Made by a program: the position numbers and the translations under genes. The notes under the pieces were generated by a model, which was given only the letters and a program-made list of their open reading frames with translations, made no database searches and was not told where the DNA came from. A stretch of 64,000 bases of DNA from Mauremys mutica (Eukaryota; Chordata; Testudines; Geoemydidae), in assembly GCF_020497125.1 (NCBI RefSeq), contig NC_059084.1, positions 10,009,501-10,073,500 on the forward strand. Direction: 5' to 3'. Shown here one piece after another: positions 10,270-18,785 of the stretch (within the stretch, counting starts at the first letter, position 1; every line of letters begins with the position of its first letter).

Positions 10270-10725
10270 GGTAGACCGTAATAATAAGTGCTGCAACAAC
10301 ACCTAACACTTGCACAGCTCTTTCCAGCTTTAAAGTGGTTTATAAAAACTGATTAATTTACACCACGCCTGTGTGGTAGGTGAGTGTTAGTTCCAGTCTA
10401 CCAGTGTGGAAATTGAGGCACGGAAAGGTTAAAAGAGACATTTTTACAAGTGACTGCTGATTTTTGCGTGCCCAACATGAGACACCTTGGGACTGACTTT
10501 CAGAGGTGCTGAGCAACTGCAGCTCTTAATGACTTCAGCAGAAACACTGGATACGCAGCACTTTTGTGTGAATCAGGCCCACGTGGTCTCAAGTTAAGCA
10601 CCTAAAACCATTGGCCATTTTGGAATATTTAGGTCTAAGAGGCGGCTTGCTGAAAGTCAGAGAGGAAGTTCGTGACAGAGCTAGGATGAGCTCCCAGGAG
10701 GGGACTTCCTGGTTCCCAATTCAGT
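10270..10725 (+). mobile_element. MIR-like SINE, interrupted by another repeat
   Basis: The order of blocks is AATAATAAGTGCT, GTGTGGTAGGTGAG, GGAAATTGAGGCACGGAAAGGTTAA, then after a break GAAAGTCAGAGAGGAAGTTCGTGACAGAGC. This is the MIR/CORE-SINE order. The break at about 10445-10620 holds a copy of the AGAGGTGCTGAG palindromic family (10495-10580), so one old repeat has landed in another. Confidence 0.5.
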
Positions 10726-10952
10726 GCTGAAACCACAGGGAGGGACTGTCTTTGTGCAGTGCCTAGCACAATGGGGTGCTGGCCCATGAGCAGGGCTCCT
10801 AGGTGCTATGCTAATGCAAACCAATAATAATAGTAATAATCAATTAATAAGAAAATTCTCCTGAAAATGAACTGTCCTCACATAACTACTATAGAACACA
10901 TCTGTTTGTATGAACTGGCTCAGATTTTTACATATGAGGATAGATTGTTTGG

Positions 10953-12276
10953 CATAGAATCATAGAATCATAGAATTCAAGATCAGAAGGGACCATTATG
11001 ATCATCTAGTCTGACCTCCTGCAAGATGCAGGCCACATTAGCCGATCTACCCACTCTTTTAGCAAGCGACCCCTGCCCCATGCTTCGGAGGAAGGCGAAA
11101 AACCTCCAGGGACACTGCCAATCTGCCCTGGAGGAAAATTCCTTCCCGACCCCAAATATGGCGGTCAGCTGAACCCCGAGCATGCGGGCAAGACTCTCCA
11201 GCCATACCCTCTGAAAGAGGTTAAGAATATCATATCATTGACCCAATTTGACCCAATTAAGTACCAGTTTGGCACTTAATTGACCTATTGACTAAGCCCG
11301 TTATCCTATTATACCATCTCCTCCATAAACTTATCTAGCTTAATCTTAAAGTCATGGAGGTCCTTCGCCCCTACTGTTTCCCTCGGTAGGCTGTTCCAGT
11401 ATTGCACTCCCCTGATGGTTAGAAACCTTCGTCTAATTTCAAGCCTAAATTTCCTGACTGACAATTTATATCCGTTTGTCCTCGTGTCTACATTAGCACT
11501 GAGCTGAAATAATTCCTCTCCTTCCCTGGTATTTATCCCTCTGATATATTTAAAGAGTGCAATCATATCTCCCCTTATCCTTCTTTTGGTTAAGGAAAAC
11601 AAACCGAGCTCCTCAAGTCTCCTGTCATACGACAGGCCTTCCATTCCTCGGATCATTCTAGTGGCCCTTCTTTGTACCCGTTCCAGTTTTAACTCATCCT
11701 TCTTAAACATGGGAGACCAAAACTGCACACAATACTCCAAATGAGGTCTCACCAACGCCTTATATAACGGGACTAGCACTTCCTTATCCCTACTAGAAAT
11801 ACCCCGCCTAATGCAACCCAAGACCGCATTAGCTTTTTTAACGGCCACATCACATTGCCTACTCATAGTCATCCTACGATCAACCAGGACTCCCAGGTCC
11901 TTCTCCTCCTCCGTTACTTCCAACTGGTGCGTCCCTAGCTTATAACTAAAATTCTTGTTAGTCATCCCTAAATGCATAACCTTACACTTCTCACTATTGA
12001 ATTTCATCCTGTTACTAATACTCCAGTTTACAAGGTCATCCAAATCTCCCTGGAGGATATCCCGATCCTTCTCCGAATTGGCAATACCTCCCAACTTGGT
12101 GTCGTCCGCAAACTTTATCAGCCCACTCCTACTCTTGGTTCCCAGGTCAGCAATAAATAGATTGAATAAAATAGGACCCAAAACCGAACCTTGAGGAACT
12201 CCACTGGTAACCCCCCTCCAACCCGACAGTTCCCCTTTCAGTACTACCCTCTGCAGTCTCCCCTTTAACCAACTCC
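10953..12276 (-). mobile_element. CR1 LINE, 3' part, split by a DIRS insertion
   Basis: The minus strand encodes an open reverse transcriptase frame. It starts upstream of G-V-P-Q-G-S-V-L-G-P, continues through F-A-D-D-T-K-L (the catalytic Asp pair), K-D-L-G-V-L-V-D, L-E-Y-C-V-Q-F-W-S-P and R-R-I-R-G-D-M-I, and ends near 11309 at F-M-E-E-M-V. The 290-codon stretch from the first Met runs 12181 to 11309. A 3' untranslated region and CATAGAATCATAGAAT octamers close it at 10953. The 5' remainder is at 18539-18785. The uninterrupted frame implies a fairly recent CR1. Confidence 0.95.
11309..12181 (-). pseudogene. CR1 reverse transcriptase C-terminal half
   Basis: A 290-codon open stretch holds the palm F-A-D-D motif near residue 23, the thumb region and the conserved CR1 C-terminal domain ending E-V-V-type residues. 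It lacks the endonuclease and the N-terminal palm blocks; some of the latter lie beyond the DIRS insertion at 18539-18780. It cannot make a full protein. The frame itself has no stop or frameshift. Confidence 0.9.
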
Positions 12277-12455
12277 TTCTTCTTCGAGTGATTGCTCCAA
12301 TGCATTCCAGTTAGGTGTGCGCGCCGCGCGTGCACGGCTTCTCCGGAACTTTTTCCCTAGCAACCCCGGCGGGCCGGCTGGCGCCCCCTGGAGTGGCGCC
12401 GCCATGGCGCTAAATATATACCCCAGCCGGCCCGTCCGCTCCTCAGTTCCTTCTT
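12277..12455. repeat. DIRS left inverted terminal repeat
   Basis: About 179 bp. From 12293 onward it is the reverse complement of 18329-18498, apart from one G/C difference in the ATGCATT / ATCCATT segment. It contains CTAAATATATACCCC, which reads as a TATA-like box on either strand. Confidence 0.95.
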
Positions 12456-12539
12456 ACCGCCCGTGACGGCAGTTGGAACTGTGGAGTGCTTGATAGCTCT
12501 TCACGTCCCTAGCTTCTCTAGTTCATTGTTGTACATAGT

Positions 12540-12625
12540 TAGCATAGTTAGTCATAGTTGTTCAGTTAGCATAGTTAGTGTTAGTTAGTTAGGCTAAAAA
12601 AGGGGGGGTTCCCCCTTTTTTTGCC
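12540..12625 (+). promoter_or_regulatory. DIRS leader: repeated AGCATAGTTAGT and G-run/C-run hairpin
   Basis: AGCATAGTTAGT occurs twice (about 12540 and 12568) within a run of TTAG units. A hairpin follows, with AAAAAAGGGGGGG facing CCCCCTTTTTTT across a TT loop at 12596-12622. The hairpin sits about 20 nt before the gag-like start codon. A role in translation or RNA folding is inference. Confidence 0.6.
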
Positions 12626-12642
12626 TTAGCCGGTGCGGGCTC

Positions 12643-15201
12643 ATGCCCAAAGCACCGGGCTTTAAGCCCTGCACGGGGTGCCAGAAACCGATGCCCGTAG
12701 GAGACCCGCACGACGCGTGTCTCCGCTGCTTAGGCGAAGGGCACCGAACTGACAAGTGCCAGATCTGTTTAAAATTCAAGCCGCGGACCCGCAAGGATCG
12801 AGATAGCCGCTTAAAACAGATCCTCATGGAGGAGTCCCTCCAACCACCGGCACCGCCCGCGCCGCCTCCGCGGCCTCCTCCCGTGCAGGACACACCGCCG
12901 GCACCGACTGCGGCACCGCCGGCGAATAAAGCGGCTGCGAAGACTCGGCACCGCTCCCTCTCGCCCGCCAGGAAGCAAAGACTGGCAAAGGCTTTGGCTC
13001 AGGCGCGCGTGCAGGACTCCGCCAAGGCGACTCCGCAGCCTGCAGCCCCTGTGGTGCCTCTGCACAAACAGTGCATTGCACCGGTGACTCCGGCGCCGCA
13101 AGGGCCATCGAGTCCGGCGCCGCCTCGCTCCCCGGTGCCGTCCGTGGTCGAGCTTCGGCGGCCGTCGACGCCGGAGACGTTCGCCTCTGCGCGAGAGCTG
13201 ATACAGCTCATAGAGGCTCCAGGCCTCCGGCCCCCGGCACCGCCGGCGCGGGCTGTCGTCTCCAGGGGAAAACCGGCGGCAATGGTCCGGCCACCCTCCA
13301 TGGAATCGAGGCGTGGACGTCGGTCACGGTCCCGGTCTCGCTCCCGCACCGTCGACAGCTTGCCGTCCCGCCGATCGCGCTCCCGGCACCGCACCCCATC
13401 GCGGCACCGATCGCAGTCTCCTCGTCGGTCGAAGTCCCGGTACCGCTCCGTTTCGCGGTACCGGTCGCACTCCCGACGTCGCACCAGATCGAGGTCGCCA
13501 CCAGCTAGGCACCGCCGGTCTCAGTCCCGGCACCGTTCCCGGCACCGAGACTCCCGCGGACGCTCCAGGCGTCGCAGTTCGCACTCTCGGTCGAGCTCCC
13601 GACACCGGTCGAGCTCCCGACACCGGTCGAGCTCCCGGCACCGCGGGGATCATGGTCGGTCTCGGCATCGGAGATCTTACTCTCGGTCGAGCTCCCGGCA
13701 CCGGACCAGCCCCCGGCACCGGACCAGCCCCCGGCACCGGCGGAGCTCCCGGCACCGGTCGAGCTCCCGGCACCGGTCGAGCTCCCGGCACCGTGAAGAC
13801 CGTCGAGCGAGGTCGCCTTCCCAGAGCCGAGGGGAAGAGCATCCCCCGGCGGTGTGCCCTGGACCCTCTTTGGCACCTCCCTGGCCTTCCCGCCCTGAGT
13901 CGGTCGCCTCCGGCGCAGAAGCCTATGGGCTCCCGCCTCCAACGCCGCCGGCCCAGCCTCGCGGGGCCCAGCAGTGGGGTTTTTGGGTCCCATGGGCACA
14001 ATATGAGTCGGACGCTATGCCGGCTCCGCCGAGGCCTCCAGCGGCCCACCGCAGAGTCCCAGAGGCATCGATATCCCGACCACCGCCATCCCCACCGCCA
14101 GCCGTTCCGGTGGTGCCAGAGTGCCCCTCCGAACCCCCAGCCCACCACGCGGTGGACCCCTCTTCGGCTGAGGTCGTTCAGGAGTTATCCTCCTCATCCT
14201 CTCCCGATGAGGCAGTGGCCGGCGCGGCATCAAGGGAGCCGCCCCCCGTTGATGCGAAGGCGCACCAAGACTTACTCCGCCGTGTGGCGACGGCTATGGA
14301 CCTCCCTATAGAGGAAGTAAAAGAGGACGAGGACCCCATCACAAACGTGGTGGGGTCAGACGTGCCACTCCGGGTTGCGTTACCTTTTGTGCGCACGGTC
14401 CAACGAAACGCCACCACCATTTGGCAAACGCCTGCTTCCGCGCCTCCCACAGCCAGGGGAGTGGAAAGGAAGTACTCAGTCCCTCCATCGGGCTATGAGT
14501 ACCTGTACGTGCATCCAACTCCGGACTCCCTGGTGGTACAGTCCGTTAACGATAGGGAGCGTAACGGCCAGCCGGCCGCTGCCCCAAAGGCGAAAGAGGC
14601 AAGGCGGATGGACCTTCTCGGCCGAAAGGTCTATTCTGCAGGGGGCCTGCAGATGAGGATCGGTAACCAACAGGTCCTCCTGGCCAGATACGTGTTCGAC
14701 ATACTCACGTCTCTGGCCAAGTTCACTGACCTCCTGTCGTCAACATCCCGCCAGGACTTCACCACAATGTTGGAGGAAGGGAGGCGGTCCTCTCGCTCCT
14801 CCATTACAGCCGGCCTCGACGCGGCGGACTCAGGGGCACGGACCTTAGCAACAGGGGTCACGATGCGGCGCATCGCCTGGCTCCAATCTTCCACCCTGCC
14901 TCCAGAAGTCCAGTTTACTCTCCAGGATTTGCCCTTTGACACCAAGGGATTGTTTTCGGAGAAGACGGATTCGCGGATCCAGTCGCTCAAGGACGGCCGG
15001 GTGGCGATCCGGACACTTGGGATGCATACGCCGGTTACGCAACGTAGACCTTTCCGCCCGCAGCCCTCCCGCTATCAGTCGCGGTACCGACCCTACCCGG
15101 CTCGGCGACCGGCCCAAAATCGCCGTCGCCCGTCGGGCAACCGCCGAAACCGGGGCCAGGCCGCTTCCAAAGCCCCACAGGCAGCGAAGCAACCCTTTTG
15201 A
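12643..15201 (+). CDS. DIRS gag-like protein with zinc-knuckle and Arg/Ser domain
   Basis: 852 codons, start ATG at 12643. The N-terminus has cysteine/histidine spacing C10-x2-C13, then C26-x2-C29-x4-H34-x4-C39-x2-C42, a double zinc-knuckle-like module typical of DIRS first frames. A proline/alanine-rich stretch follows to about residue 220. Next, about 225-385, is a long Arg/Ser region with repeated S-R-H-R-S-S-S-R units like splicing-factor RS domains. A Pro-rich linker and a conserved C-terminal region (residues about 530-760) follow, and a basic tail closes the protein. It presumably binds RNA and forms the particle, but this is inference from position. It overlaps the RT frame by about 270 nt in another frame, and no break is seen. 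Confidence 0.88.
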   Translation: MPKAPGFKPCTGCQKPMPVGDPHDACLRCLGEGHRTDKCQICLKFKPRTRKDRDSRLKQILMEESLQPPAPPAPPPRPPPVQDTPPAPTAAPPANKAAAKTRHRSLSPARKQRLAKALAQARVQDSAKATPQPAAPVVPLHKQCIAPVTPAPQGPSSPAPPRSPVPSVVELRRPSTPETFASARELIQLIEAPGLRPPAPPARAVVSRGKPAAMVRPPSMESRRGRRSRSRSRSRTVDSLPSRRSRSRHRTPSRHRSQSPRRSKSRYRSVSRYRSHSRRRTRSRSPPARHRRSQSRHRSRHRDSRGRSRRRSSHSRSSSRHRSSSRHRSSSRHRGDHGRSRHRRSYSRSSSRHRTSPRHRTSPRHRRSSRHRSSSRHRSSSRHREDRRARSPSQSRGEEHPPAVCPGPSLAPPWPSRPESVASGAEAYGLPPPTPPAQPRGAQQWGFWVPWAQYESDAMPAPPRPPAAHRRVPEASISRPPPSPPPAVPVVPECPSEPPAHHAVDPSSAEVVQELSSSSSPDEAVAGAASREPPPVDAKAHQDLLRRVATAMDLPIEEVKEDEDPITNVVGSDVPLRVALPFVRTVQRNATTIWQTPASAPPTARGVERKYSVPPSGYEYLYVHPTPDSLVVQSVNDRERNGQPAAAPKAKEARRMDLLGRKVYSAGGLQMRIGNQQVLLARYVFDILTSLAKFTDLLSSTSRQDFTTMLEEGRRSSRSSITAGLDAADSGARTLATGVTMRRIAWLQSSTLPPEVQFTLQDLPFDTKGLFSEKTDSRIQSLKDGRVAIRTLGMHTPVTQRRPFRPQPSRYQSRYRPYPARRPAQNRRRPSGNRRNRGQAASKAPQAAKQPF

Positions 15202-17125
15202 TGGGACGCACGAGGGCTGCACATCACTCTCCCCTACGGATCCTCCTCGTTTATTTCACAACCGCCTCGCCCGTTTTTTCTTGGAGTGGTCCCGAGTAAC
15301 GTCAGACGGCTGGGTGCTCAGCACGGTCCACTCGGGATACCGTCTTCAGTTTGTTTCTCCACCTCCTTCCCACCCACCTTCCCTGTCCCTCTTCAGGGAC
15401 CCCTCTCACGAGCAAGTCCTCCTACAAGAGGTCCAGACTCTGTTGAGCGTGGGTGCCATAGAGGAGGTGCCTCCCTCCAGGCGGGGCAGGGGATTTTACT
15501 CCAGATATTTCCTCATCCCCAAGGCAAAAGGCGGGCTACGTCCTATCCTGGACCTTCGCGGGCTGAACAGATACCTACTCAAGCCCAAGTTCCGCATGGT
15601 CACCTTGGGGACCATCATTCCCTCCCTGGATCCGGGAGACTGGTTTGCGGCCCTCGACATGAAGGATGCCTACTTCCATGTCGCTATTTACCCCCCTCAT
15701 CGGCGCTACCTTCGGTTTGTGGCCAACGACGCCCACTACCAATTCGCCGTGTTGCCATTCGGCCTTTCGACCGCCCCCAGAGTATTCACCAAATGCATGG
15801 CGGTCGTCGCCGCAGCACTGCGACGGAACCAGATACACGTATACCCGTACCTGGACGACTGGCTGATTCGCGGTCTGTCCAGACAGCTCGTGGAGAGTCA
15901 GATAATAGAGGTCCTGGCCCTCTTTCGGCGCCTCGGTCTTCTTGTCAACACCGAGAAGTCAACTTTGATTCCGACGCAGCGAGTCGAATTCATTGGGGCG
16001 GTCCTCGACTCCACGATGGCCAGAGCCTGTCTCCCTCGCGCTCGACACCAGGCGATGGTCTCCATCATCCGAGACCTCGTCAGTTTCCCGACCACGACGG
16101 TGCGGTCATGCCTCCGCCTCCTGGGCCACATGGCATCGTGTACGTACGTCACCGCGTACGCACGACTTCACCTTCGTCCGTTTCAGTCCTGGCTCGCGAC
16201 GGTGTACCGCCCGCATCGCGACGCCATCGACATGGTGGTCACAGTCAACAGGACGGCTCTCGACTCCCTCCGCTGGTGGCTCGACCCGGAGGTCGTGTGC
16301 GCCGGAGTTCCGTTCCACCCTCCCCGGCCATCGGCAACGTTGACCACGGACGCCTCTGCGCTCGGATGGGGGGCTCACCTGGGAGACCTCCACACTCAAG
16401 GCCTCTGGTCAGCAAGCGAGCTCACACTCCACATCAATGTCCGCGAGCTCCGAGCAATCCGTTTTGCGTGTCACACCTTTCGGACCAACCTGCAAGGCCG
16501 CTGTGTGACAGTATTCACGGACAACACAACAGCAATGTTCTACGTGAACAAGCAGGGCGGAGCCCGCTCGTCCCCCCTCTGCAGGGAAGCGATCCTCCTG
16601 TGGGAATTCTGTGTGGCCCACTCCATTCACCTGGAAGCGTCCTTTCTTCCGGGAGTGCAGAACACGCTGGCCGACCATCTCAGCAGGTCGTTTCTCTCCC
16701 ACGAGTGGTCCCTCCGTCCCGACGTTGCTCACACGATCTTCCAGAGGTGGGGGTTTCCCCGGGTCGACCTCTTCGCCTCCAAGGCGAACAGGAAGTGTCT
16801 CCAGTTCTGCTCGTTCCGGGGGCACTCGCCGGGCTCTCTGTCGGACGCTTTCCTGTATCCGTGGCAGACTCACCTCCTCTATGCCTTCCCTCCGTTTCCA
16901 CTCGTGCACAGAGTGCTCCAGAAGCTTCGGAGGGATCGAGCCACCATGATACTCGTGGCTCCAGCCTGGCCGAGGCAGCATTGGTACACCCTGCTGCTCG
17001 AGCTCTCCGTTCGGGAGCCCATCACCCTCCCGTTGTGGCCGGACCTCATCACGCAGGACTTCGGCAAACTCCACCATCCGAACCTGCAGTCCCTCCATCT
17101 TACAGCCTGGTACCTGCATGGTTGA
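14936..17125 (+). CDS. DIRS reverse transcriptase / RNase H / methylase-like protein
   Basis: 729 codons from the first ATG, one base forward of the gag-like frame, so it may be made by frameshifting or internal start. The RT domain (about residues 155-350) has L-D-M-K-D-A-Y with catalytic Asp at 241 and Y-L-D-D with Asp at 307-308. RNase H follows, with D472, E504, D529 and D580 in T-D-A-S, R-E-L, F-T-D-N and A-D-H contexts. The C-terminal part (V-D-L-F-A-S, D-A-F, F-P-P-F-P-L, V-A-P-x-W-P) matches what I recall of the DAM-like methylase region of DIRS elements. All catalytic residues are present with no stop. Expected job: copying element RNA into circular DNA. Confidence 0.92.
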   Translation: MTPRDCFRRRRIRGSSRSRTAGWRSGHLGCIRRLRNVDLSARSPPAISRGTDPTRLGDRPKIAVARRATAETGARPLPKPHRQRSNPFDGTHEGCTSLSPTDPPRLFHNRLARFFLEWSRVTSDGWVLSTVHSGYRLQFVSPPPSHPPSLSLFRDPSHEQVLLQEVQTLLSVGAIEEVPPSRRGRGFYSRYFLIPKAKGGLRPILDLRGLNRYLLKPKFRMVTLGTIIPSLDPGDWFAALDMKDAYFHVAIYPPHRRYLRFVANDAHYQFAVLPFGLSTAPRVFTKCMAVVAAALRRNQIHVYPYLDDWLIRGLSRQLVESQIIEVLALFRRLGLLVNTEKSTLIPTQRVEFIGAVLDSTMARACLPRARHQAMVSIIRDLVSFPTTTVRSCLRLLGHMASCTYVTAYARLHLRPFQSWLATVYRPHRDAIDMVVTVNRTALDSLRWWLDPEVVCAGVPFHPPRPSATLTTDASALGWGAHLGDLHTQGLWSASELTLHINVRELRAIRFACHTFRTNLQGRCVTVFTDNTTAMFYVNKQGGARSSPLCREAILLWEFCVAHSIHLEASFLPGVQNTLADHLSRSFLSHEWSLRPDVAHTIFQRWGFPRVDLFASKANRKCLQFCSFRGHSPGSLSDAFLYPWQTHLLYAFPPFPLVHRVLQKLRRDRATMILVAPAWPRQHWYTLLLELSVREPITLPLWPDLITQDFGKLHHPNLQSLHLTAWYLHG

Positions 17126-18174
17126 CCCACGCAGAGAGGGGCTGTTCGGCGGCGGTGCAGCAAGTCCTGCTTGAGAGCAGAAAGCCGTCCACTCGTACCA
17201 CCTACATGGCAAAATGGAAGAGGTTCGTGCTCTGGTGTGACCAGCAAGGGCTCAACCCATTCGTGGTACCTGTCCCTACCATCCTAGATTACCTATGGTA
17301 CCTTAAGGAACAGGGTCTGGCGGTTTCCTCCTTGCGGGTCCACCTCGCATCGCTGTCCGCCTTTCGTCCGTCGGTGGAGGGTCGAACCATCTTTTCCAAT
17401 CCGATGGTCTCCCGCTTCCTGAAGGGCCTCGACCGCTTGTACCCGCCAGTACGTCGCCCTGCCCCGACCTGGGACTTGAACCTCGTCCTGGCCAGGCTCA
17501 TGTGTCCGCCATTCGAGCCTATGGCCACGTGTTCTCTCCTCTACCTCTCCTATAAAACGGCATTCCTGGTTGCCATAACGTCTGCAAGGAGAGTCTCGGA
17601 GCTCCGAGCGTTGACGGTGGGCCCCCCCTACACTGTCTTTCACGCTGATAAGGTGCAGCTTCGTCCTCACCCGGCCTTCCTACCAAAGGTGGTCTCGGCC
17701 TTCCACCTTAATCAGGACGTCTTTCTCCCGGTTTTCTTTCCGAAGCCCCATGCTTCGTCCCGGGAGCAACAGCTCCACACTCTCGACGTCCGTCGGGCGC
17801 TGGCGTTTTACATCGACCGGACAAGGTCCTTTCGGCGTTCCACCCAACTCTTCATCGCAGTCGCTGATCGCATGAAGGGCGAACCGGTCTCTACCCAGCG
17901 CATTTCCTCCTGGGTGACTCAATGCATCAGGTCATGCTACGAGCTTGCTCACGTGACACCATGCCGACTCACCGCTCACTCTACAAGGGCACACGCCTCG
18001 TCAGCCGCCTTCCTGAACCATGTCCCCATCCAGGACATCTGCAGAGCGGCCACCTGGTCTTCGGTCCACACCTTCGCCTCCCACTACGCGTTGGTGCAGC
18101 AGTCTAGAGACGATGCAGCCTTCGGCTCTGCGGTATTGCATTCCGCCACGTCTCACTCCGACCCCACCGCCTAG
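17101..18174 (+). CDS. DIRS tyrosine recombinase (integrase)
   Basis: The recombinase occupies the end of an open frame that runs from 15286 to 18174 beneath the RT frame. Domain similarity begins about 17101 (Y-S-L-V-P-A-W-L), slightly before the RT stop at 17125. The first in-frame Met in the domain is at 17206, so the true start is uncertain and a -1 shift from RT is possible. Catalytic residues: Arg in S-A-R-R-V-S-E-L at 17587-17592, H-S-T-R at 17977-17988, and the nucleophile Tyr in S-H-Y-A-L at 18085-18087. The N-terminal A-V-Q-Q-V-L-L to T-R-T-T-Y segment is the SAM-like DNA-binding part. The set is complete and unbroken. It would integrate circular DNA by strand exchange, leaving no target duplication. 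Confidence 0.9.
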   Translation, partial: YSLVPAWLTHAERGCSAAVQQVLLESRKPSTRTTYMAKWKRFVLWCDQQGLNPFVVPVPTILDYLWYLKEQGLAVSSLRVHLASLSAFRPSVEGRTIFSNPMVSRFLKGLDRLYPPVRRPAPTWDLNLVLARLMCPPFEPMATCSLLYLSYKTAFLVAITSARRVSELRALTVGPPYTVFHADKVQLRPHPAFLPKVVSAFHLNQDVFLPVFFPKPHASSREQQLHTLDVRRALAFYIDRTRSFRRSTQLFIAVADRMKGEPVSTQRISSWVTQCIRSCYELAHVTPCRLTAHSTRAHASSAAFLNHVPIQDICRAATWSSVHTFASHYALVQQSRDDAAFGSAVLHSATSHSDPTA

Positions 18175-18189
18175 GTAAGGCTTGGGAAT

Positions 18190-18293
18190 CACCTAACTGG
18201 AATGCATTGGAGCAATCACTCGAAGAAGAAAGAACGGTTACTCACCTGTAGTAACTGTTGTTCTTCGAGATGTGTTGCTCCAATCCATTCCAG
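18190..18293. repeat. DIRS internal complementary region
   Basis: The first part (18190-18230) is the reverse complement of the left outer end (about 12277-12317). The second part (18229-18293) is the reverse complement of the right outer end (about 18474-18538). The join therefore mirrors the junction of the two ends in a circle, as in the classic DIRS model where this region templates end completion. The match is essentially perfect, including the base at which the two terminal repeats differ. Confidence 0.95.
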
Positions 18294-18328
18294 ACCCGCC
18301 CTCCTTCCCCACTGTCGGAGTAGCCGGC

Positions 18329-18538
18329 AAGAAGGAACTGAGGAGCGGACGGGCCGGCTGGGGTATATATTTAGCGCCATGGCGGCGCCACTCCAGGGGG
18401 CGCCAGCCGGCCCGCCGGGGTTGCTAGGGAAAAAGTTCCGGAGAAGCCGTGCACGCGCGGCGCGCACACCTAACTGGAATGGATTGGAGCAACACATCTC
18501 GAAGAACAACAGTTACTACAGGTGAGTAACCGTTCTTT
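18329..18538. repeat. DIRS right inverted terminal repeat
   Basis: About 210 bp, complementary to the left repeat but with about 32 extra outer bases (18507-18538, ending GTGAGTAACCGTTCTTT). The GGGTATATATTTAG block could act as a TATA box for antisense or next-round transcripts. Confidence 0.93.
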
Positions 18539-18785
18539 ATCCACCTCTGGATTTTCATTTCGATCCCCATCTTTTCCAATTTAACCAATAATTCCTCATG
18601 CGGAACCGTATCAAACGCCTTACTGAAATCCAGATATATTAGATCCACCGCATTTCCCTTGTCTAAAAAATCTGTTACTTTCTCTAAGAAGGAGATCAGA
18701 TTGGTTTGGCACGATCTACCTTTCGTAAATCCATGCTGTAATCTATCCCAGTTGTCATCGGCCTCCTGCTCCTTAACCACATGTA
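18539..18785 (-). mobile_element. CR1 LINE, 5' part of the copy split by DIRS
   Basis: The minus strand encodes H-G-F-T-K-G-R-S-C-Q-T-N-L-I-S-F, then Y-L-D-F-S-K-A-F-D-T-V-P-H (RT block with catalytic Asp), ending I-Q-R-W-I-K where DIRS entered. It continues in frame logic at 12276 downwards. The 5' end is truncated near 18785. Confidence 0.92.

Larger units (their letters stand above)
12277..18538 (+). mobile_element. Complete DIRS-type tyrosine-recombinase retrotransposon
   Basis: A 6.26-kb element with inverted terminal repeats, an internal complementary region and three long frames: gag-like, RT/RNase H/methylase-like and tyrosine recombinase. There is no target-site duplication: the CR1 host reads K-I-Q-R-W-I-K on one side and W-L-K-G-R-L-Q-R on the other. 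This is as expected for recombinase-mediated integration of a circular intermediate. The boundary is ambiguous by two T residues shared by both ends. It lies antisense to PHACTR3. Near-identity of the terminal repeats and intact frames indicate a young insertion. GC content is far higher than in the surroundings. Confidence 0.95.

Noticed and set aside
12811..14450. Many long open frames on both strands beneath the DIRS gag-like region
   Set aside because: They arise from GC-rich, Arg/Ser and Pro-biased coding in the true frame. None has family motifs, and the zinc-knuckle and conserved C-terminal blocks lie only in the 12643-15201 frame.
15286..17100. A separate protein in the long open stretch before the recombinase
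   Set aside because: It overlaps RT completely in another frame and shows no recognisable domain. It is kept only as a frame-architecture question.
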